Shown here: positions 1 through 8,386 of the stretch, in pieces
Layout of the letters: the number at the start of each line of letters is the position of its first letter
How positions within the stretch are numbered: the stretch's first letter is position 1
Source of the DNA: Pacificoceanicola onchidii
Lineage (GTDB): Bacteria > Pseudomonadota > Alphaproteobacteria > Rhodobacterales > Rhodobacteraceae
Direction: 5' to 3'
Assembly (NCBI RefSeq): GCF_004804335.1
Contig: NZ_SRXY01000005.1
Span: 248,001-312,000, forward strand
Length of the DNA stretch: 64,000 nt
The notes under the pieces: generated by a model
Seen by the model: the letters and a program-made list of their open reading frames with translations, nothing else
What the model was told of the DNA's origin: nothing
Database searches by the model: none
Translations under genes and position numbers: made by a program

Positions 1-872
1 ATGCGCACGGCGTTTTCTATGGTGACGCCGGGGCCGAAGACGACGTTGGGTTCGATTTCGCTGTCACGCCCAATCACCGTATCCCAGGCGAGGAAAACCG
101 TATCGGGGGCCTGCAGGCTGACGCCATCGGCCATGAGTTCTTCGCGGCGGCTTATTTGGAAAAGTCGTTCTGCTTCAGAGAGTTCCGCGCGAGAGTTCAC
201 ACCGAGCGTTTCGCTTTCATCGCAGGTAACAACCGTCGCGGAAAGCCCGCGTGCCCGAGCAATGGCGACAGTATCCGTGAGATAATATTCGCCACTGGCG
301 TTGTTGTTATCGACCGCGTCGATCAAATCAAAAAGCGTGGCCGTATCTGCGCAAACAACACCTGAATTACAAAGGGTTATGTCGCGTTCTTCATCTGATG
401 CGTCTTTGAACTCGACGATCCTGTCAAGCGTGTCGCCACTGGTTACAAGACGGCCATAACGGCCCGGATCTGCCGCCTCGAATCCGAGCACAACAACGTC
501 ATGGCTTTTGCGCGCCTCCAGCATGGCCAGCAGGGTCTTTTCAGAAATGAAGGGCGTATCGCCGTAGAGAACAATGGCATTGCCTTCAAAGCCTTGCAGG
601 GCGTCCTTCGCCTGCGCCACGGCGTGGCCGGTGCCCAACTGCTCTTGCTGGATCACCACTTTGGCTTCGGGATCGAAGTCCAAAGCGGAGGCTTTGACCT
701 GTTCGGCCTCGTGGCCTGCGACGACAACTGTAGCCTCGGGCTCCACCGCAAGCCCGGCGCGCATGGCGTGCCAGAGCATCGGGGCGTGGGCGATGCGGTG
801 CAGGACCTTGGGCAAGTCCGATTCCATCCGCGTGCCTTTGCCCGCGGCGAGGATGATGAGGGCTGTGCTCAT
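1..872 (-). CDS. glmU: Bifunctional UDP-GlcNAc pyrophosphorylase / glucosamine-1-P acetyltransferase, 3' part missing
   Basis: GlmU makes UDP-N-acetylglucosamine, the precursor of peptidoglycan and lipid A, in the cytoplasm. Translating the minus strand from the ATG at 870-872 gives MSTALIILAAGKGTRM, the nucleotide-binding signature of the uridylyltransferase domain, followed by SDLPKVLH. Further motifs are GTGHAV, YGDTPF, and NSGV near the end of that domain. The visible 290 codons cover the whole uridylyltransferase domain and the beginning of the left-handed beta-helix (VVFGPGVTIENAV). The acetyltransferase part lies off the window. An AGGAAAGAGG ribosome site precedes the ATG. The gene is divergent from the gph gene, with about 107 bases between them for both promoters. 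Confidence 0.96.
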   Translation of the reverse strand, partial: MSTALIILAAGKGTRMESDLPKVLHRIAHAPMLWHAMRAGLAVEPEATVVVAGHEAEQVKASALDFDPEAKVVIQQEQLGTGHAVAQAKDALQGFEGNAIVLYGDTPFISEKTLLAMLEARKSHDVVVLGFEAADPGRYGRLVTSGDTLDRIVEFKDASDEERDITLCNSGVVCADTATLFDLIDAVDNNNASGEYYLTDTVAIARARGLSATVVTCDESETLGVNSRAELSEAERLFQISRREELMADGVSLQAPDTVFLAWDTVIGRDSEIEPNVVFGPGVTIENAVR

Positions 873-979
873 GGCCTCTTTCCTGTTTGTTTTTCTCTTT
901 GCCCCGTTTTATCCGGTTATCACGGCGGGGCAAGCGGGGGCTTTTCACGCTTGATTTCGGCATGTGACAGGGAACCGGC

Positions 980-1651
980 ATGAAACCTTGCGTGATTTTT
1001 GACCTCGATGGAACGCTGGCGGACACCAGCCTTGATCTCTTGGCGGCGGCGAACCGCTGTTTCGAGGAGATGGGCGAAGCGGTTCGGCTGAACACGGATG
1101 CGGACCGGATGATCGCTCTGCGGGGCGGGCGGCGGATGCTGACCGAAGGGCTGACGCGGGCCGGGCGCATGGACGAGGCGAAGGTCATGCAGTGGTATCC
1201 GCGCCTTCTGGAGGTCTATGCGGAGACTTTGGACGTTCATACGGCGATGTATCCCGGCGCGGTGGCGTCGGTGGAGGCGCTGCGCGGGGCGGGCTATGCG
1301 GTTGGCATCGCGACAAACAAGCCGGAAGGGCTGGCAGAGGAACTTTTGACGCGGCTTGGCGTTCGGTCGCTGTTCGATTCGATGATCGGGGCGGATACCT
1401 TGCCGGTGAAAAAGCCGGATCCGGCGCATTTCTGGGCGGCGGTTGACGGCTGTGGCGGCGCGCGGGAGGCGTCCTTGCTGGTGGGCGACAGCGACACGGA
1501 CCGCAAGACCTCGGCGGCGGCGGGCGTGCCTTCGGTGCTGGTTTCTTTCTCGCCTGCGGGGGAGGCGGTGCGCGCGCTGGAGCCGGAATCCGTCATTACC
1601 CATTTCGACGAGTTGATGGGCGAGGTCGCGCGGTTGATTGGTCAGCCCTGA
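980..1651 (+). CDS. gph: HAD-family phosphatase, phosphoglycolate phosphatase-like
   Basis: This is a 223-residue haloacid-dehalogenase hydrolase. Motif I, FDLDGTLADT, lies near the N-terminus and carries the nucleophilic Asp and general-acid Asp. Motif II is the Thr in IATNKPE, motif III the Lys in VKKPDP, and motif IV is GDSDTDRKTS. The size and the helical cap between motifs I and II fit the Gph/phosphoglycolate phosphatase subfamily, which removes 2-phosphoglycolate formed by oxygenase activity or DNA repair. The substrate cannot be proven from sequence; another small phosphosugar is possible. Its last ten bases overlap the 3' end of the convergent regulator gene. Confidence 0.82.
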   Translation: MKPCVIFDLDGTLADTSLDLLAAANRCFEEMGEAVRLNTDADRMIALRGGRRMLTEGLTRAGRMDEAKVMQWYPRLLEVYAETLDVHTAMYPGAVASVEALRGAGYAVGIATNKPEGLAEELLTRLGVRSLFDSMIGADTLPVKKPDPAHFWAAVDGCGGAREASLLVGDSDTDRKTSAAAGVPSVLVSFSPAGEAVRALEPESVITHFDELMGEVARLIGQP

Positions 1652-2298
1652 GCCTGCCAGTCCGACAGACGTTTGCCCGGCTCATCGACAAAAAGGCCGG
1701 GCAGGGGCGCGATGTCTTCGATTTTGTCCAGCGCGAAGCGCTTGAAATCGCTTGTGGTTTCATCCCAGGCGACACAGGTCCAGACGCGCCCCCAGTAATC
1801 GAGCAGCAGCGGGCGGATGTCATGCGGGGCATTCTCCAGCGTGACCCGGAGCTTTTGCCGGGCGCGAATGGCGGCGCGGATGGTCGGCATGTGGGCAAAG
1901 CCGCGCGCGGCCCCGGCAAAGGCATCGGTGGCAAAACCAAAAGGCGCGGCGGGCTGGCCGGATTCCTCGGGCAGGACCGCTTCGATCTTGGCCGAGAGAG
2001 AGCGGGCGGCGGCGGCGTGCTCTTCAAGATCGGACGCGCCAAGCGCGGCAAGCGCGATGTGCAGCGCATCGAGTTCAGAATCTGTGAGGTTCAAAGGGGG
2101 CAGCGTGACGGCGGCGCGTGCCGTATAGCCATACCCCCGCGCGCCCTCGACAGGCACGCCCGAGGCGGCAAGCACCTCCATATCGCGGTAGATCGTGCGC
2201 ACGGACACGCCCAAATCCTGCGCCATGGCTTCGGCGGTGTGCAATTCGCCGCCGCGCAGGCGTTCCATGAGGGCGTAGAGGCGGTCTTTGCGGTTCAT
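1642..2298 (-). CDS. HTH/WYL-domain transcriptional regulator (YafY/DeoR-like)
   Basis: A 218-residue DNA-binding regulator. The N-terminus MNRKDRLYALMERLRGG followed by AEDLGVSVRTIYRD-type sequence (here AQDLGVSVRTIYRDMEVL) is the winged HTH typical of the YafY family. A central helical part follows, and the C-terminal half, with ATLENAP, LLLDYWGRVWTCVAWDE and RFALDKIEDI, resembles a WYL ligand-sensing domain. I start it at the ATG at 2296-2298, preceded by GAAAGG; a longer reading into the intergenic region has no support. It is divergent from tatA and convergent with gph. Four TGACAA repeats lie just upstream and could be its own operator. The ligand and targets are unknown. Confidence 0.8.
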   Translation of the reverse strand: MNRKDRLYALMERLRGGELHTAEAMAQDLGVSVRTIYRDMEVLAASGVPVEGARGYGYTARAAVTLPPLNLTDSELDALHIALAALGASDLEEHAAAARSLSAKIEAVLPEESGQPAAPFGFATDAFAGAARGFAHMPTIRAAIRARQKLRVTLENAPHDIRPLLLDYWGRVWTCVAWDETTSDFKRFALDKIEDIAPLPGLFVDEPGKRLSDWQAQG

Positions 2299-2346
2299 GA
2301 ACGGCCTTTCGACGTCACCGATTCTCTCCAATTCTTTGCGACATAC

Positions 2347-2381
2347 TGACAAAATCCTGACAACTGACAAGAAGGTGACAA
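2347..2381. promoter_or_regulatory. Four TGACAA direct repeats between the WYL regulator and tatA
   Basis: The hexamer TGACAA occurs at 2347, 2358, 2365 and 2376, so successive starts are 11, 7 and 11 bases apart, which makes two interleaved pairs each 18 bases apart. They lie about 50-85 bases upstream of the regulator start and 120-150 bases upstream of tatA. Spaced direct repeats in a divergent promoter region suggest a binding site for a dimeric regulator, with the adjacent WYL protein the natural candidate. That role is inferred from position alone. Confidence 0.4.
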
Positions 2382-2499
2382 AACTTGCCGCCTGACGGGC
2401 GGTTTTGTCGCTTTTCGCGCCTCCCAAGACGGCATAGAAGGCAATATCAGTTTTCTCGCGGGCCAGATCCGGGCCCGTTGACCCCACAGGAGTAGAGAC

Positions 2500-2715
2500 A
2501 TGCTCAACAACATCGGCCTTCCCGGCCTTCTTCTGATCGCCGTCGTGGTTCTCGTGCTGTTTGGCCGTGGCAAGATTTCCAGCCTCATGGGTGAGGTCGG
2601 CAAAGGCATCACCGCGTTCAAGAAGGGCGTGGATGACGGCAAGCAGGAAATCGAAGACGCCAAGGCCGAAGAGGCCAAGGACGTCACCCCCGAGGATGAA
2701 AAAGACAAGGCGTAA
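2500..2715 (+). CDS. tatA: Sec-independent protein translocase subunit TatA
   Basis: TatA forms the pore-like oligomer of the twin-arginine translocase, which exports folded, often cofactor-bearing proteins. The 71-residue protein has one N-terminal membrane segment ([18 protein letters not shown]), the conserved FG hinge leading into an amphipathic helix ([22 protein letters not shown]), and a short acidic, lysine-rich tail. This is the standard TatA size and layout. A clear AGGAG sits before the ATG. It is the first gene of a tight tatA-tatB-tatC group, with five bases separating it from tatB. Confidence 0.95.
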   Translation: MLNNIGLPGLLLIAVVVLVLFGRGKISSLMGEVGKGITAFKKGVDDGKQEIEDAKAEEAKDVTPEDEKDKA

Positions 2716-2720
2716 GCCCC

Positions 2721-3203
2721 ATGTTCGATCTCGGCATGAGCGAAATGCTGGTTATCGGGACGGTCGCGTTGATCGTGGTTGGCCCGAAAGACCTGCCCAA
2801 GCTGTTCCGCAGCGCAGGCCGTTTCATGGGCAAGGCCCGTGGTATGGCACGCGAGTTTTCCACCGCCATGAATCAGGCGGCGGATGATGCGGGCGTGAGT
2901 GATTTGCAAAAGACGGTCAAGGCGGCGACCAACCCGGTCGGCAGCGCCATGGACGGCGTGAAAGACGCGGCGAAATCGATGACGAATTTCGATCCCGCCA
3001 GCGAGACCGGCAAGCTGTCGGCGGAACGTCAGGAAGCCAAGCGCAAGATCGAGGCCAACGCCGCGCGCATGGCCGCCGAACGCAAGCAGCGCGAGGCCGA
3101 GGAAGCCATGAAGAAGGCGGAGGAGCTTGAAAGGGCGGCCACCGCTCCGACGCATGACACGCCGCCGGACGTGCCGACAGATACAGATAAGGGATCCGCA
3201 TGA
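2721..3203 (+). CDS. tatB: Sec-independent protein translocase subunit TatB
   Basis: TatB pairs with TatC to bind twin-arginine signal peptides. The 160-residue protein begins [22 protein letters not shown], a single membrane helix with the conserved Glu and the GP hinge, then [24 protein letters not shown], the amphipathic helix. The charged C-terminal region is a probable coiled coil rich in Ala, Glu, Lys and Arg (roughly residues 90-145). The longer tail separates it from TatA. Its stop overlaps the tatC start by four bases (ATGA), indicating translational coupling. Confidence 0.94.
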   Translation: MFDLGMSEMLVIGTVALIVVGPKDLPKLFRSAGRFMGKARGMAREFSTAMNQAADDAGVSDLQKTVKAATNPVGSAMDGVKDAAKSMTNFDPASETGKLSAERQEAKRKIEANAARMAAERKQREAEEAMKKAEELERAATAPTHDTPPDVPTDTDKGSA

Positions 3204-4168
3204 GCAGCGCCGATGACGAGATGGAGGGCAGCTCCGCCCCGCTGATCGAGCACCTGGCGGAATTGCGCACGCGGCTTATTCGCTGCGTGCTGGCGTTTCT
3301 GGTGGGCATGGTTCTGGCCTTTGTGGTGGCCGAACCGATCCTGCAATTCCTGCTTGGCCCGATCGAGGCCACGCTGCGCGAGTTGGGCGATCCGTCGCCG
3401 ACGATGCAGTACACAAGTCCGCAGGAATACCTGTTCACGCTGTTCCGCATTTCGATGGTCTTCGGCTTTGCGCTGGCCTTCCCGGTGATCTCTTTCCAGC
3501 TGTGGCGGTTCATTGCGCCGGGGCTGTACAAGTCGGAGAAGGGGGCTTTCCTGCCCTTCATCATCGCCTCGCCCTTCATGTTCCTTCTGGGCGCGAGCTT
3601 TGCGCATTTCGTGGTGACGCCGCTTGCCATGGCCTTTTTCCTTGGGTTTGCAGACATCTCTTCGATCTTTGCCAACCTGCTGAATGCCGCTGGAAGCGCC
3701 ACGGGCGCGGCCCTGCCGGAAGGGGCGGCCGTGGTGCCGGAGACCAGTGACGGCATCAAGATCACCTTCTTCGGCAAGGTGAACGAGAGCCTTGATATCA
3801 CGTTGAAATTCATCATGGCTTTTGGCCTGTGCTTCCAGCTGCCCGTGCTGCTGACCCTGATGGGCAAGGCTGGCCTCGTGAGCGCCGAGGGCCTTGGCAC
3901 CGTGCGTAAATACGCCATGGTCGGTATTCTGGTGCTGGCAGCATTGGTGACGCCGCCGGATGTGACCACGCAGGTCATCCTGTTTACGGTTGTCTATGGC
4001 CTCTATGAGATATCCATCTTCCTTGTGCGCCTTGTCGAGAAGAAACGCGAAAAGGAGCTGCGCGAGCAGGGCCTGTGGTTCGAAGACGACGCGGACGAAG
4101 ACGAAGAAGATCCGCTGATGGCGGAGTTCGAAGAGGACGACACGGACGTCGAGGACAAGAAGACGTGA
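3200..4168 (+). CDS. tatC: Sec-independent protein translocase subunit TatC
   Basis: TatC is the polytopic receptor of the twin-arginine system. The 322-residue protein shows the signature [17 protein letters not shown] at the N-terminus, six hydrophobic segments, and the conserved [19 protein letters not shown] stretch. Between the third and fourth helices it has a longer loop than the E. coli protein (about residues 155-195, Gly/Ala-rich then [17 protein letters not shown]). The C-terminal tail is strongly acidic ([12 protein letters not shown] and [13 protein letters not shown]). Its stop overlaps the GTG start of the next gene, so the ATPase gene is probably co-translated. Confidence 0.95.
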   Translation: MSSADDEMEGSSAPLIEHLAELRTRLIRCVLAFLVGMVLAFVVAEPILQFLLGPIEATLRELGDPSPTMQYTSPQEYLFTLFRISMVFGFALAFPVISFQLWRFIAPGLYKSEKGAFLPFIIASPFMFLLGASFAHFVVTPLAMAFFLGFADISSIFANLLNAAGSATGAALPEGAAVVPETSDGIKITFFGKVNESLDITLKFIMAFGLCFQLPVLLTLMGKAGLVSAEGLGTVRKYAMVGILVLAALVTPPDVTTQVILFTVVYGLYEISIFLVRLVEKKREKELREQGLWFEDDADEDEEDPLMAEFEEDDTDVEDKKT

Positions 4169-5019
4169 CTGTAAATGCCTCTGCTGACGCGTTGACCCGG
4201 ATTGCGGAGGCGCTTGAGCGCGTCTCCCCGCCGCCTTTGGGCAAGCCGGATTTTTCGGACGCCACCGCCTTTGTATGGCATGTGGAGCCGGACCGGCTCA
4301 CCCCGGTGCCTGATGTTAATCGGGTGGAGCTTGAGCTTCTGGTCGGGATCGAGCGTGCACGCGATACGCTGCTGGCCAACACGCGACAGTTCGCCAGGGG
4401 ACTGCCCGCCAACAACGCGCTGCTCTGGGGCTCGCGCGGGACCGGCAAATCGTCCTTGGTCAAAGCGGTGCACGGGGCGATCTGTGCCGAAGGGCTGGAT
4501 CTGAAACTGGTGGAAATCCAGCGCGAAGATCTGGCGTCGGTGGGCCGTCTCTTGAACCTGCTGCGCGGGGCGAAAGAGCGCTTTGTGCTCTTTTGCGATG
4601 ACCTGTCGTTCAGCCACGACGATCAGAACTACAAAAGCCTCAAGGCGGTTCTGGACGGCGGGGTCGAGGGACGGCCAGACAACGTGGTGCTCTACGCGAC
4701 TTCCAACCGCCGGCACTTGATGCCGCGCGACATGATCGAAAACGAGCGCTCGACGGCGATCAACCCGTCCGAAGCCGTTGAGGAAAAGGTGTCCCTGTCA
4801 GACCGTTTTGGCCTCTGGCTTGGCTTCCACCCGTGCTCGCAGGACGAATACCTTGCGATGATCGAAGGTTATTGCGCCGCTTATGGCGTGTCGGTCGGGG
4901 CTGATGAATTGCGCGCCGAGGCCATTGAATGGCAGGCCACGCGCGGGTCCCGTTCGGGGCGCGTGGCGTGGCAGTTCTTCACCGATCTGGCTGGGCGCAA
5001 AGGCGTTGCGCTGACCTGA
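4165..5019 (+). CDS. DUF815-family AAA+ ATPase
   Basis: A 284-residue P-loop ATPase of the DUF815 family. Walker A is GSRGTGKSS at about residues 91-99, Walker B is FVLFCDDLSF, and a sensor-like YATSNRRHLMP follows, then SLSDRFGLWLGFHPCSQDEYL. These are hallmarks of this AAA-like group, whose cellular role is not established. I place the start at the GTG of 4165-4167 ([17 protein letters not shown]), which overlaps the tatC stop. An upstream ATG reads through the acidic tail of tatC in another frame and is unlikely. Its position after tatC suggests joint expression, not necessarily a role in export. Confidence 0.88.
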   Translation: MTVNASADALTRIAEALERVSPPPLGKPDFSDATAFVWHVEPDRLTPVPDVNRVELELLVGIERARDTLLANTRQFARGLPANNALLWGSRGTGKSSLVKAVHGAICAEGLDLKLVEIQREDLASVGRLLNLLRGAKERFVLFCDDLSFSHDDQNYKSLKAVLDGGVEGRPDNVVLYATSNRRHLMPRDMIENERSTAINPSEAVEEKVSLSDRFGLWLGFHPCSQDEYLAMIEGYCAAYGVSVGADELRAEAIEWQATRGSRSGRVAWQFFTDLAGRKGVALT

Positions 5020-5120
5020 GCGGGTGGCAGAGCAGGATACCGCCCAAGCAGGGGGCCGGTTGACAAGGCCAGCCCCGCGCGGTGACGGTGAAGGCACTGC
5101 CAGACAGCACGGGGCCTGCC

Positions 5121-5507
5121 ATGATTGACCATATCACCATCGGCGTCACGGATTTCGCGCGGTCCGTTGCCTTTTGCGATGCCGCCCTGGCGCCTTTGGG
5201 CGTGTCTCGGCTTTTTACAGTCCCGGAAGAGCACACAGGCGGCGTCAAGGTTACAGGCTATGGCGACACACGCCCCTGGTTCTGGATCGCCGAAGAAGAT
5301 GCGACGCGCGGCAAACTACATGTCGCGTTTTCTGCCCCGGACCGGGCCAGCGTTGATGCCTTTCATGAAGCGGCTTTGGCCGCAGGCGGGATCGACAACG
5401 GGCGGCCCGGACTGCGCCCGCATTACCACCCTGACTATTACGGGGCTTTTGTTCTGGACCCGGACGGGAACAATATGGAAGCGGTCTTCCACGGCTCTGG
5501 CGCATAG
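5121..5507 (+). CDS. Glyoxalase/VOC-superfamily protein
   Basis: A 128-residue protein starting MIDHITIGVTDFARSVAFCDAAL, the first beta-alpha-beta unit of the vicinal-oxygen-chelate fold. It ends with YGAFVLDPDGNNMEAVFH, the usual closing strand that supplies a metal-ligand Glu. HVAFSAPD and HYHPDYYGAF give further possible ligands. Proteins of this size act as lyases, dioxygenases or resistance proteins, and the substrate cannot be read from sequence. A GTG 39 bases upstream is a possible alternative start, but the ATG matches the family start. It stands alone between the DUF815 gene and lipA. Confidence 0.75.
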   Translation: MIDHITIGVTDFARSVAFCDAALAPLGVSRLFTVPEEHTGGVKVTGYGDTRPWFWIAEEDATRGKLHVAFSAPDRASVDAFHEAALAAGGIDNGRPGLRPHYHPDYYGAFVLDPDGNNMEAVFHGSGA

Positions 5508-5724
5508 ACTTCGGCACGGGTCACAAAGCCCCCCAGGGCGTCGCATAGCGGTCATTCCCATGGCGCAAGGGGGCGTTTAACCGTCTGACATGATTGGAAA
5601 GTGCAGGGGGTACTGTCGTAACATTGGGATGCGTCACTTAGCCTTCGGGCCGTGTGGTACTGGTAAAACCCCCTGCGAGTCTTTATTAAAAGACGCAACG
5701 TCACATCTTCGCGGGGAAAATACC

Positions 5725-6675
5725 GTGCGCGACCTCAAGATCCCGTCCGAACGCCATCCTGAAAAGGCCCATCGTCCGGACAACGCCCAGCCGAAAAAGC
5801 CAGACTGGATCCGTGTCAAAGCCCCGAGCGGCGACGGGTACAATGAAACCCGCAAGATCATGCGCGAAAACAATCTCGTGACGGTCTGCGAGGAGGCGGG
5901 TTGTCCCAATGCGGGCGAGTGCTGGAATCAGGGACACGCCACCATGATGATCATGGGCGAGATCTGCACACGCGGCTGTACCTTCTGCAACGTGGCCACG
6001 GGCAAGCCCGACACGCTGGATGTATTCGAGCCGGGCCGTGTTGCGGATGCGGTCCAGAAACTGGGGCTGAACCACGTTGTGATCACCTCGGTTGACCGCG
6101 ACGATCTCGAAGACGGCGGGGCGGAGCATTTTGCCCAGACCATCCGCGCCATCCGTCACCGTTCGCCAGAGACGACAATCGAGATCCTGACACCGGATTT
6201 TCTCAAGTGTGACGACAGCGCCCTGAGCGTGGTGGTCGAGGCGCGCCCTGACGTGTTCAACCACAACCTTGAAACGGTGCCCGGCCTTTACCCGACAGTG
6301 CGCCCCGGCGCGCGCTATTTCCACTCCCTGCGTCTGTTGCAGCGGGTGAAGGAGCAGGATCCATCGATCTTTACCAAGTCCGGCATCATGGTTGGCCTTG
6401 GCGAGGACGCGCAATCGGTGCGGCAGGTCATGGACGACATGCGCGCCGCCGACATCGACTTCCTGACCATCGGCCAATACCTGCAGCCGACGCCGAAACA
6501 CCACCGCGTGGACCGTTTCGTGACGCCCGAAGAGTTCGCCTCTTACGAAAAGAGCGCCTTTGGCAAGGGGTTCCTGATGGTGTCGGCCACGCCGCTGACG
6601 CGCTCGTCTTATCACGCAGGTGATGACTTCGCGCGCCTGCGCGCCGCACGCGAAGAAAAGCTGGGCCGCGCCTGA
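5725..6675 (+). CDS. lipA: Lipoyl synthase
   Basis: LipA inserts two sulfurs into protein-bound octanoyl groups to make lipoyl cofactors for 2-oxoacid dehydrogenases and the glycine cleavage system. The auxiliary iron-sulfur cluster motif is [12 protein letters not shown], and the radical-SAM motif is [19 protein letters not shown] and [10 protein letters not shown], followed by [12 protein letters not shown], are also diagnostic. I start it at the GTG of 5725 ([18 protein letters not shown]), 316 residues, preceded by a purine-rich GGGGAAAA. The longer reading from 5590 adds 45 residues without family character. A stem-loop lies just downstream. Confidence 0.97.
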   Translation: MRDLKIPSERHPEKAHRPDNAQPKKPDWIRVKAPSGDGYNETRKIMRENNLVTVCEEAGCPNAGECWNQGHATMMIMGEICTRGCTFCNVATGKPDTLDVFEPGRVADAVQKLGLNHVVITSVDRDDLEDGGAEHFAQTIRAIRHRSPETTIEILTPDFLKCDDSALSVVVEARPDVFNHNLETVPGLYPTVRPGARYFHSLRLLQRVKEQDPSIFTKSGIMVGLGEDAQSVRQVMDDMRAADIDFLTIGQYLQPTPKHHRVDRFVTPEEFASYEKSAFGKGFLMVSATPLTRSSYHAGDDFARLRAAREEKLGRA

Positions 6676-6699
6676 CCCTGACCCGTTGACCGAAAAACG

Positions 6700-6728
6700 A
6701 ACTGTGTCTATCGATGGTAGGCACAGTT
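6700..6728 (+). other. Stem-loop after lipA
   Basis: An 11-base-pair stem (AACTGTGTCTA pairing with TAGGCACAGTT, one G-U pair in RNA) closes a seven-base loop 25 bases after the lipA stop and 31 bases before the next start. It lacks a strong U-run, so it could be a weak terminator, an mRNA-stabilising hairpin for lipA, or a palindromic protein-binding site in the promoter of the secreted-protein gene. Confidence 0.5.
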
Positions 6729-6758
6729 TCAACAATTTCGATCAAAGGTTCTTATCTT

Positions 6759-7370
6759 ATGCTTCGCAGTCTTGCGCTTGCCGCAACCCTCCTGATCCCC
6801 GCCGCCGCACAGGCCGCCGTCGTCTCGCCCACAAGCTACATGTATTATGCCGCGCCGAACTCCTCCGGCTCCGCCTACGAGGACGATACCTACAACGGCA
6901 CGCTTGGTCAGTTGGCGGATGGCATCAGCGCCACAACCGATTGGCAGCCGACAGACGGCTTCGGCGCGCCGGGACCGAACGTCGGCTGGCTCAACGTGAA
7001 CCCCTTAATCCTGTTCAGCTTTGACACGGTTTATCAGTTCAGCGAACTGGTCCTGAACCTTCAGGACGGCAAGGGGATTGCCGGAGTCGGCCTTGCAGAC
7101 AGCATCACGGTCAACGGGCTGACGTCGCCCATGCTGACTGGAAACGGCACAGCATTCAGCGGTGCGTGGGATGTAACCATGGACATCTCGTCTCTCGCGC
7201 CGACGAGCACGCTCATGGTCGAGGTGCACCGCGGGTTCCAGTGGACTTTCCTGTCGGAGTTTACGTTCTCCACCGCCGAAGCCACCGCCGAGGTGCCGCT
7301 GCCTGCAGGCCTTCCGCTGCTTCTCGCGGGGCTGGGCGGGCTCGCACTGATCCGCCGCCGCAAGAGCTGA
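6759..7370 (+). CDS. Secreted VPLPA-CTERM sorting-domain protein
   Basis: A 203-residue exported protein of unknown function. The N-terminus MLRSLALAATLLIPAAAQA is a classic Sec signal peptide with cleavage after AQA. The C-terminus VPLPAGLPLLLAGLGGLALI followed by RRRKS is a VPLPA-CTERM tail: the VPLPA box, a hydrophobic helix and a basic end, recognised by exosortase-type enzymes that handle surface or exopolysaccharide-linked proteins. The middle is beta-rich and low in Cys and Lys. AAAGG precedes the ATG chosen. It is followed after 20 bases by a phosphatase/nuclease-family gene that may share its transcript. No exosortase is in the window. Confidence 0.85.
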   Translation: MLRSLALAATLLIPAAAQAAVVSPTSYMYYAAPNSSGSAYEDDTYNGTLGQLADGISATTDWQPTDGFGAPGPNVGWLNVNPLILFSFDTVYQFSELVLNLQDGKGIAGVGLADSITVNGLTSPMLTGNGTAFSGAWDVTMDISSLAPTSTLMVEVHRGFQWTFLSEFTFSTAEATAEVPLPAGLPLLLAGLGGLALIRRRKS

Positions 7371-7390
7371 GTTGGGCAGGGGCGTTCCAC

Positions 7391-8263
7391 ATGGATCTGA
7401 AAATCCTTGCCTGGAACGTCGAACATTTCAAAGGGCCAAAAGCCGCCTGGCGTAGCCTGTCCGGGGATGAAGAGGCCCGCGAGCGTGCCAAATCTGAACG
7501 CGTCGCCCGCGTGGTGGCGCAAATTCAGTCCATTGATCCGGACATTTTTGCCATCCTCGAGGTCGAAGGCGATCGCAGCCCCTATGACGTGGCGGCTGCG
7601 ATGCCAGACTACAGCTTCCTGCTGACCGAAGGCAAACAAACGCAGGAAATTCTCGTGGGTTTCCGGCAGCGGCTGCGGCTGTTCTTCACCCAGAAGGGCG
7701 AATTCAAGGAAAACAACCTCTACCTGCGCCCCGCGCCGACCCTCTCGGTTCAAACGCCCTCGGGGCGCACCCTGACGCTGCTGTTTGGCCATTTCAAAAG
7801 CCTGCCGGAGCCGGGCGGCTGGGGCTTGCGGGCCTCCATGTTCGAAAAACTGGTGGATTTGAAAAAGGCCCTCGACGGCTACGCGCAGGACAAAGGCGAA
7901 GACAGCGCCGCCTTCGTCGCCATGGGAGATCTCAACACCATGGGGCTGACCCTGACCGATGCGGATGGGGACATCTCCGCCGACGAAGAACTGGCCCGCT
8001 GCGACAAGCGCCTCGCTCGCGTGAACATGCGCCGCCCCGGAAAAAGCGCCGCGCACACCTTTTCTGGTGGCTCGACAAGTTCACTGGACGACAGCGATCT
8101 CGATCACGTCTACATCGACCACAGCCTGTCGGTTCTTCCCGAAAACGGCTTTGACGTCCGCGTCGGCGGCTGGACAACCCTGCCCACCCAAGCCGAACGC
8201 GATCAATGGATCAACGATTACTCCGATCACGCCCCGATCTGGATCACGCTCACCGGCCTGTGA
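7391..8263 (+). CDS. Endonuclease/exonuclease/phosphatase-family protein
   Basis: A 290-residue protein of the EEP (DNase I-like) superfamily. Landmarks are LKILAWNVEHFKG at the N-terminus (Asn ligand), DIFAILEVEG with the metal-binding Glu, LLFGHFKS, FVAMGDLNTMG with the catalytic D-x-N pair, LDHVYID, and the C-terminal NDYSDHAPIWI with the active-site Asp-His. The superfamily includes DNases, AP endonucleases and phosphodiesterases; the substrate here is unknown. There is no signal peptide at the ATG used. It lies 20 bases after the VPLPA-CTERM gene. Confidence 0.85.
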   Translation: MDLKILAWNVEHFKGPKAAWRSLSGDEEARERAKSERVARVVAQIQSIDPDIFAILEVEGDRSPYDVAAAMPDYSFLLTEGKQTQEILVGFRQRLRLFFTQKGEFKENNLYLRPAPTLSVQTPSGRTLTLLFGHFKSLPEPGGWGLRASMFEKLVDLKKALDGYAQDKGEDSAAFVAMGDLNTMGLTLTDADGDISADEELARCDKRLARVNMRRPGKSAAHTFSGGSTSSLDDSDLDHVYIDHSLSVLPENGFDVRVGGWTTLPTQAERDQWINDYSDHAPIWITLTGL

Positions 8264-8271
8264 GGCCTCGG

Positions 8272-8332
8272 TTTCTTTGGGCCAAAAATACCTCGGGGAG
8301 TCGCAGCTCTGCTGCGGCGGGGCAGCGCCCCA
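8272..8332. repeat. Interspersed intergenic repeat, copy 1
   Basis: About 60 bases containing CCTCGGGGAGTCGCAGCT and GCTGCGGCGGGGCAGCGCCC. A nearly identical copy lies at 47717-47776. Both sit between the 3' ends of convergent genes. GCAGCTCTGCTGC and GGGGCAGCGCCCC can each form hairpins, so the element may act as a two-way terminator or REP-like mRNA end. Confidence 0.75.
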
Positions 8333-8386
8333 TCTGCGCGCCGAAGGCGCGCGGGTCGGCCCGCGAAGCGGGGCGAAATCCCTGTA

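Noticed and set aside
5590-5724. Upstream extension of lipA
   Set aside because: Reads through non-conserved sequence before the typical LipA start, and a good GTG with purine-rich site lies at 5725.
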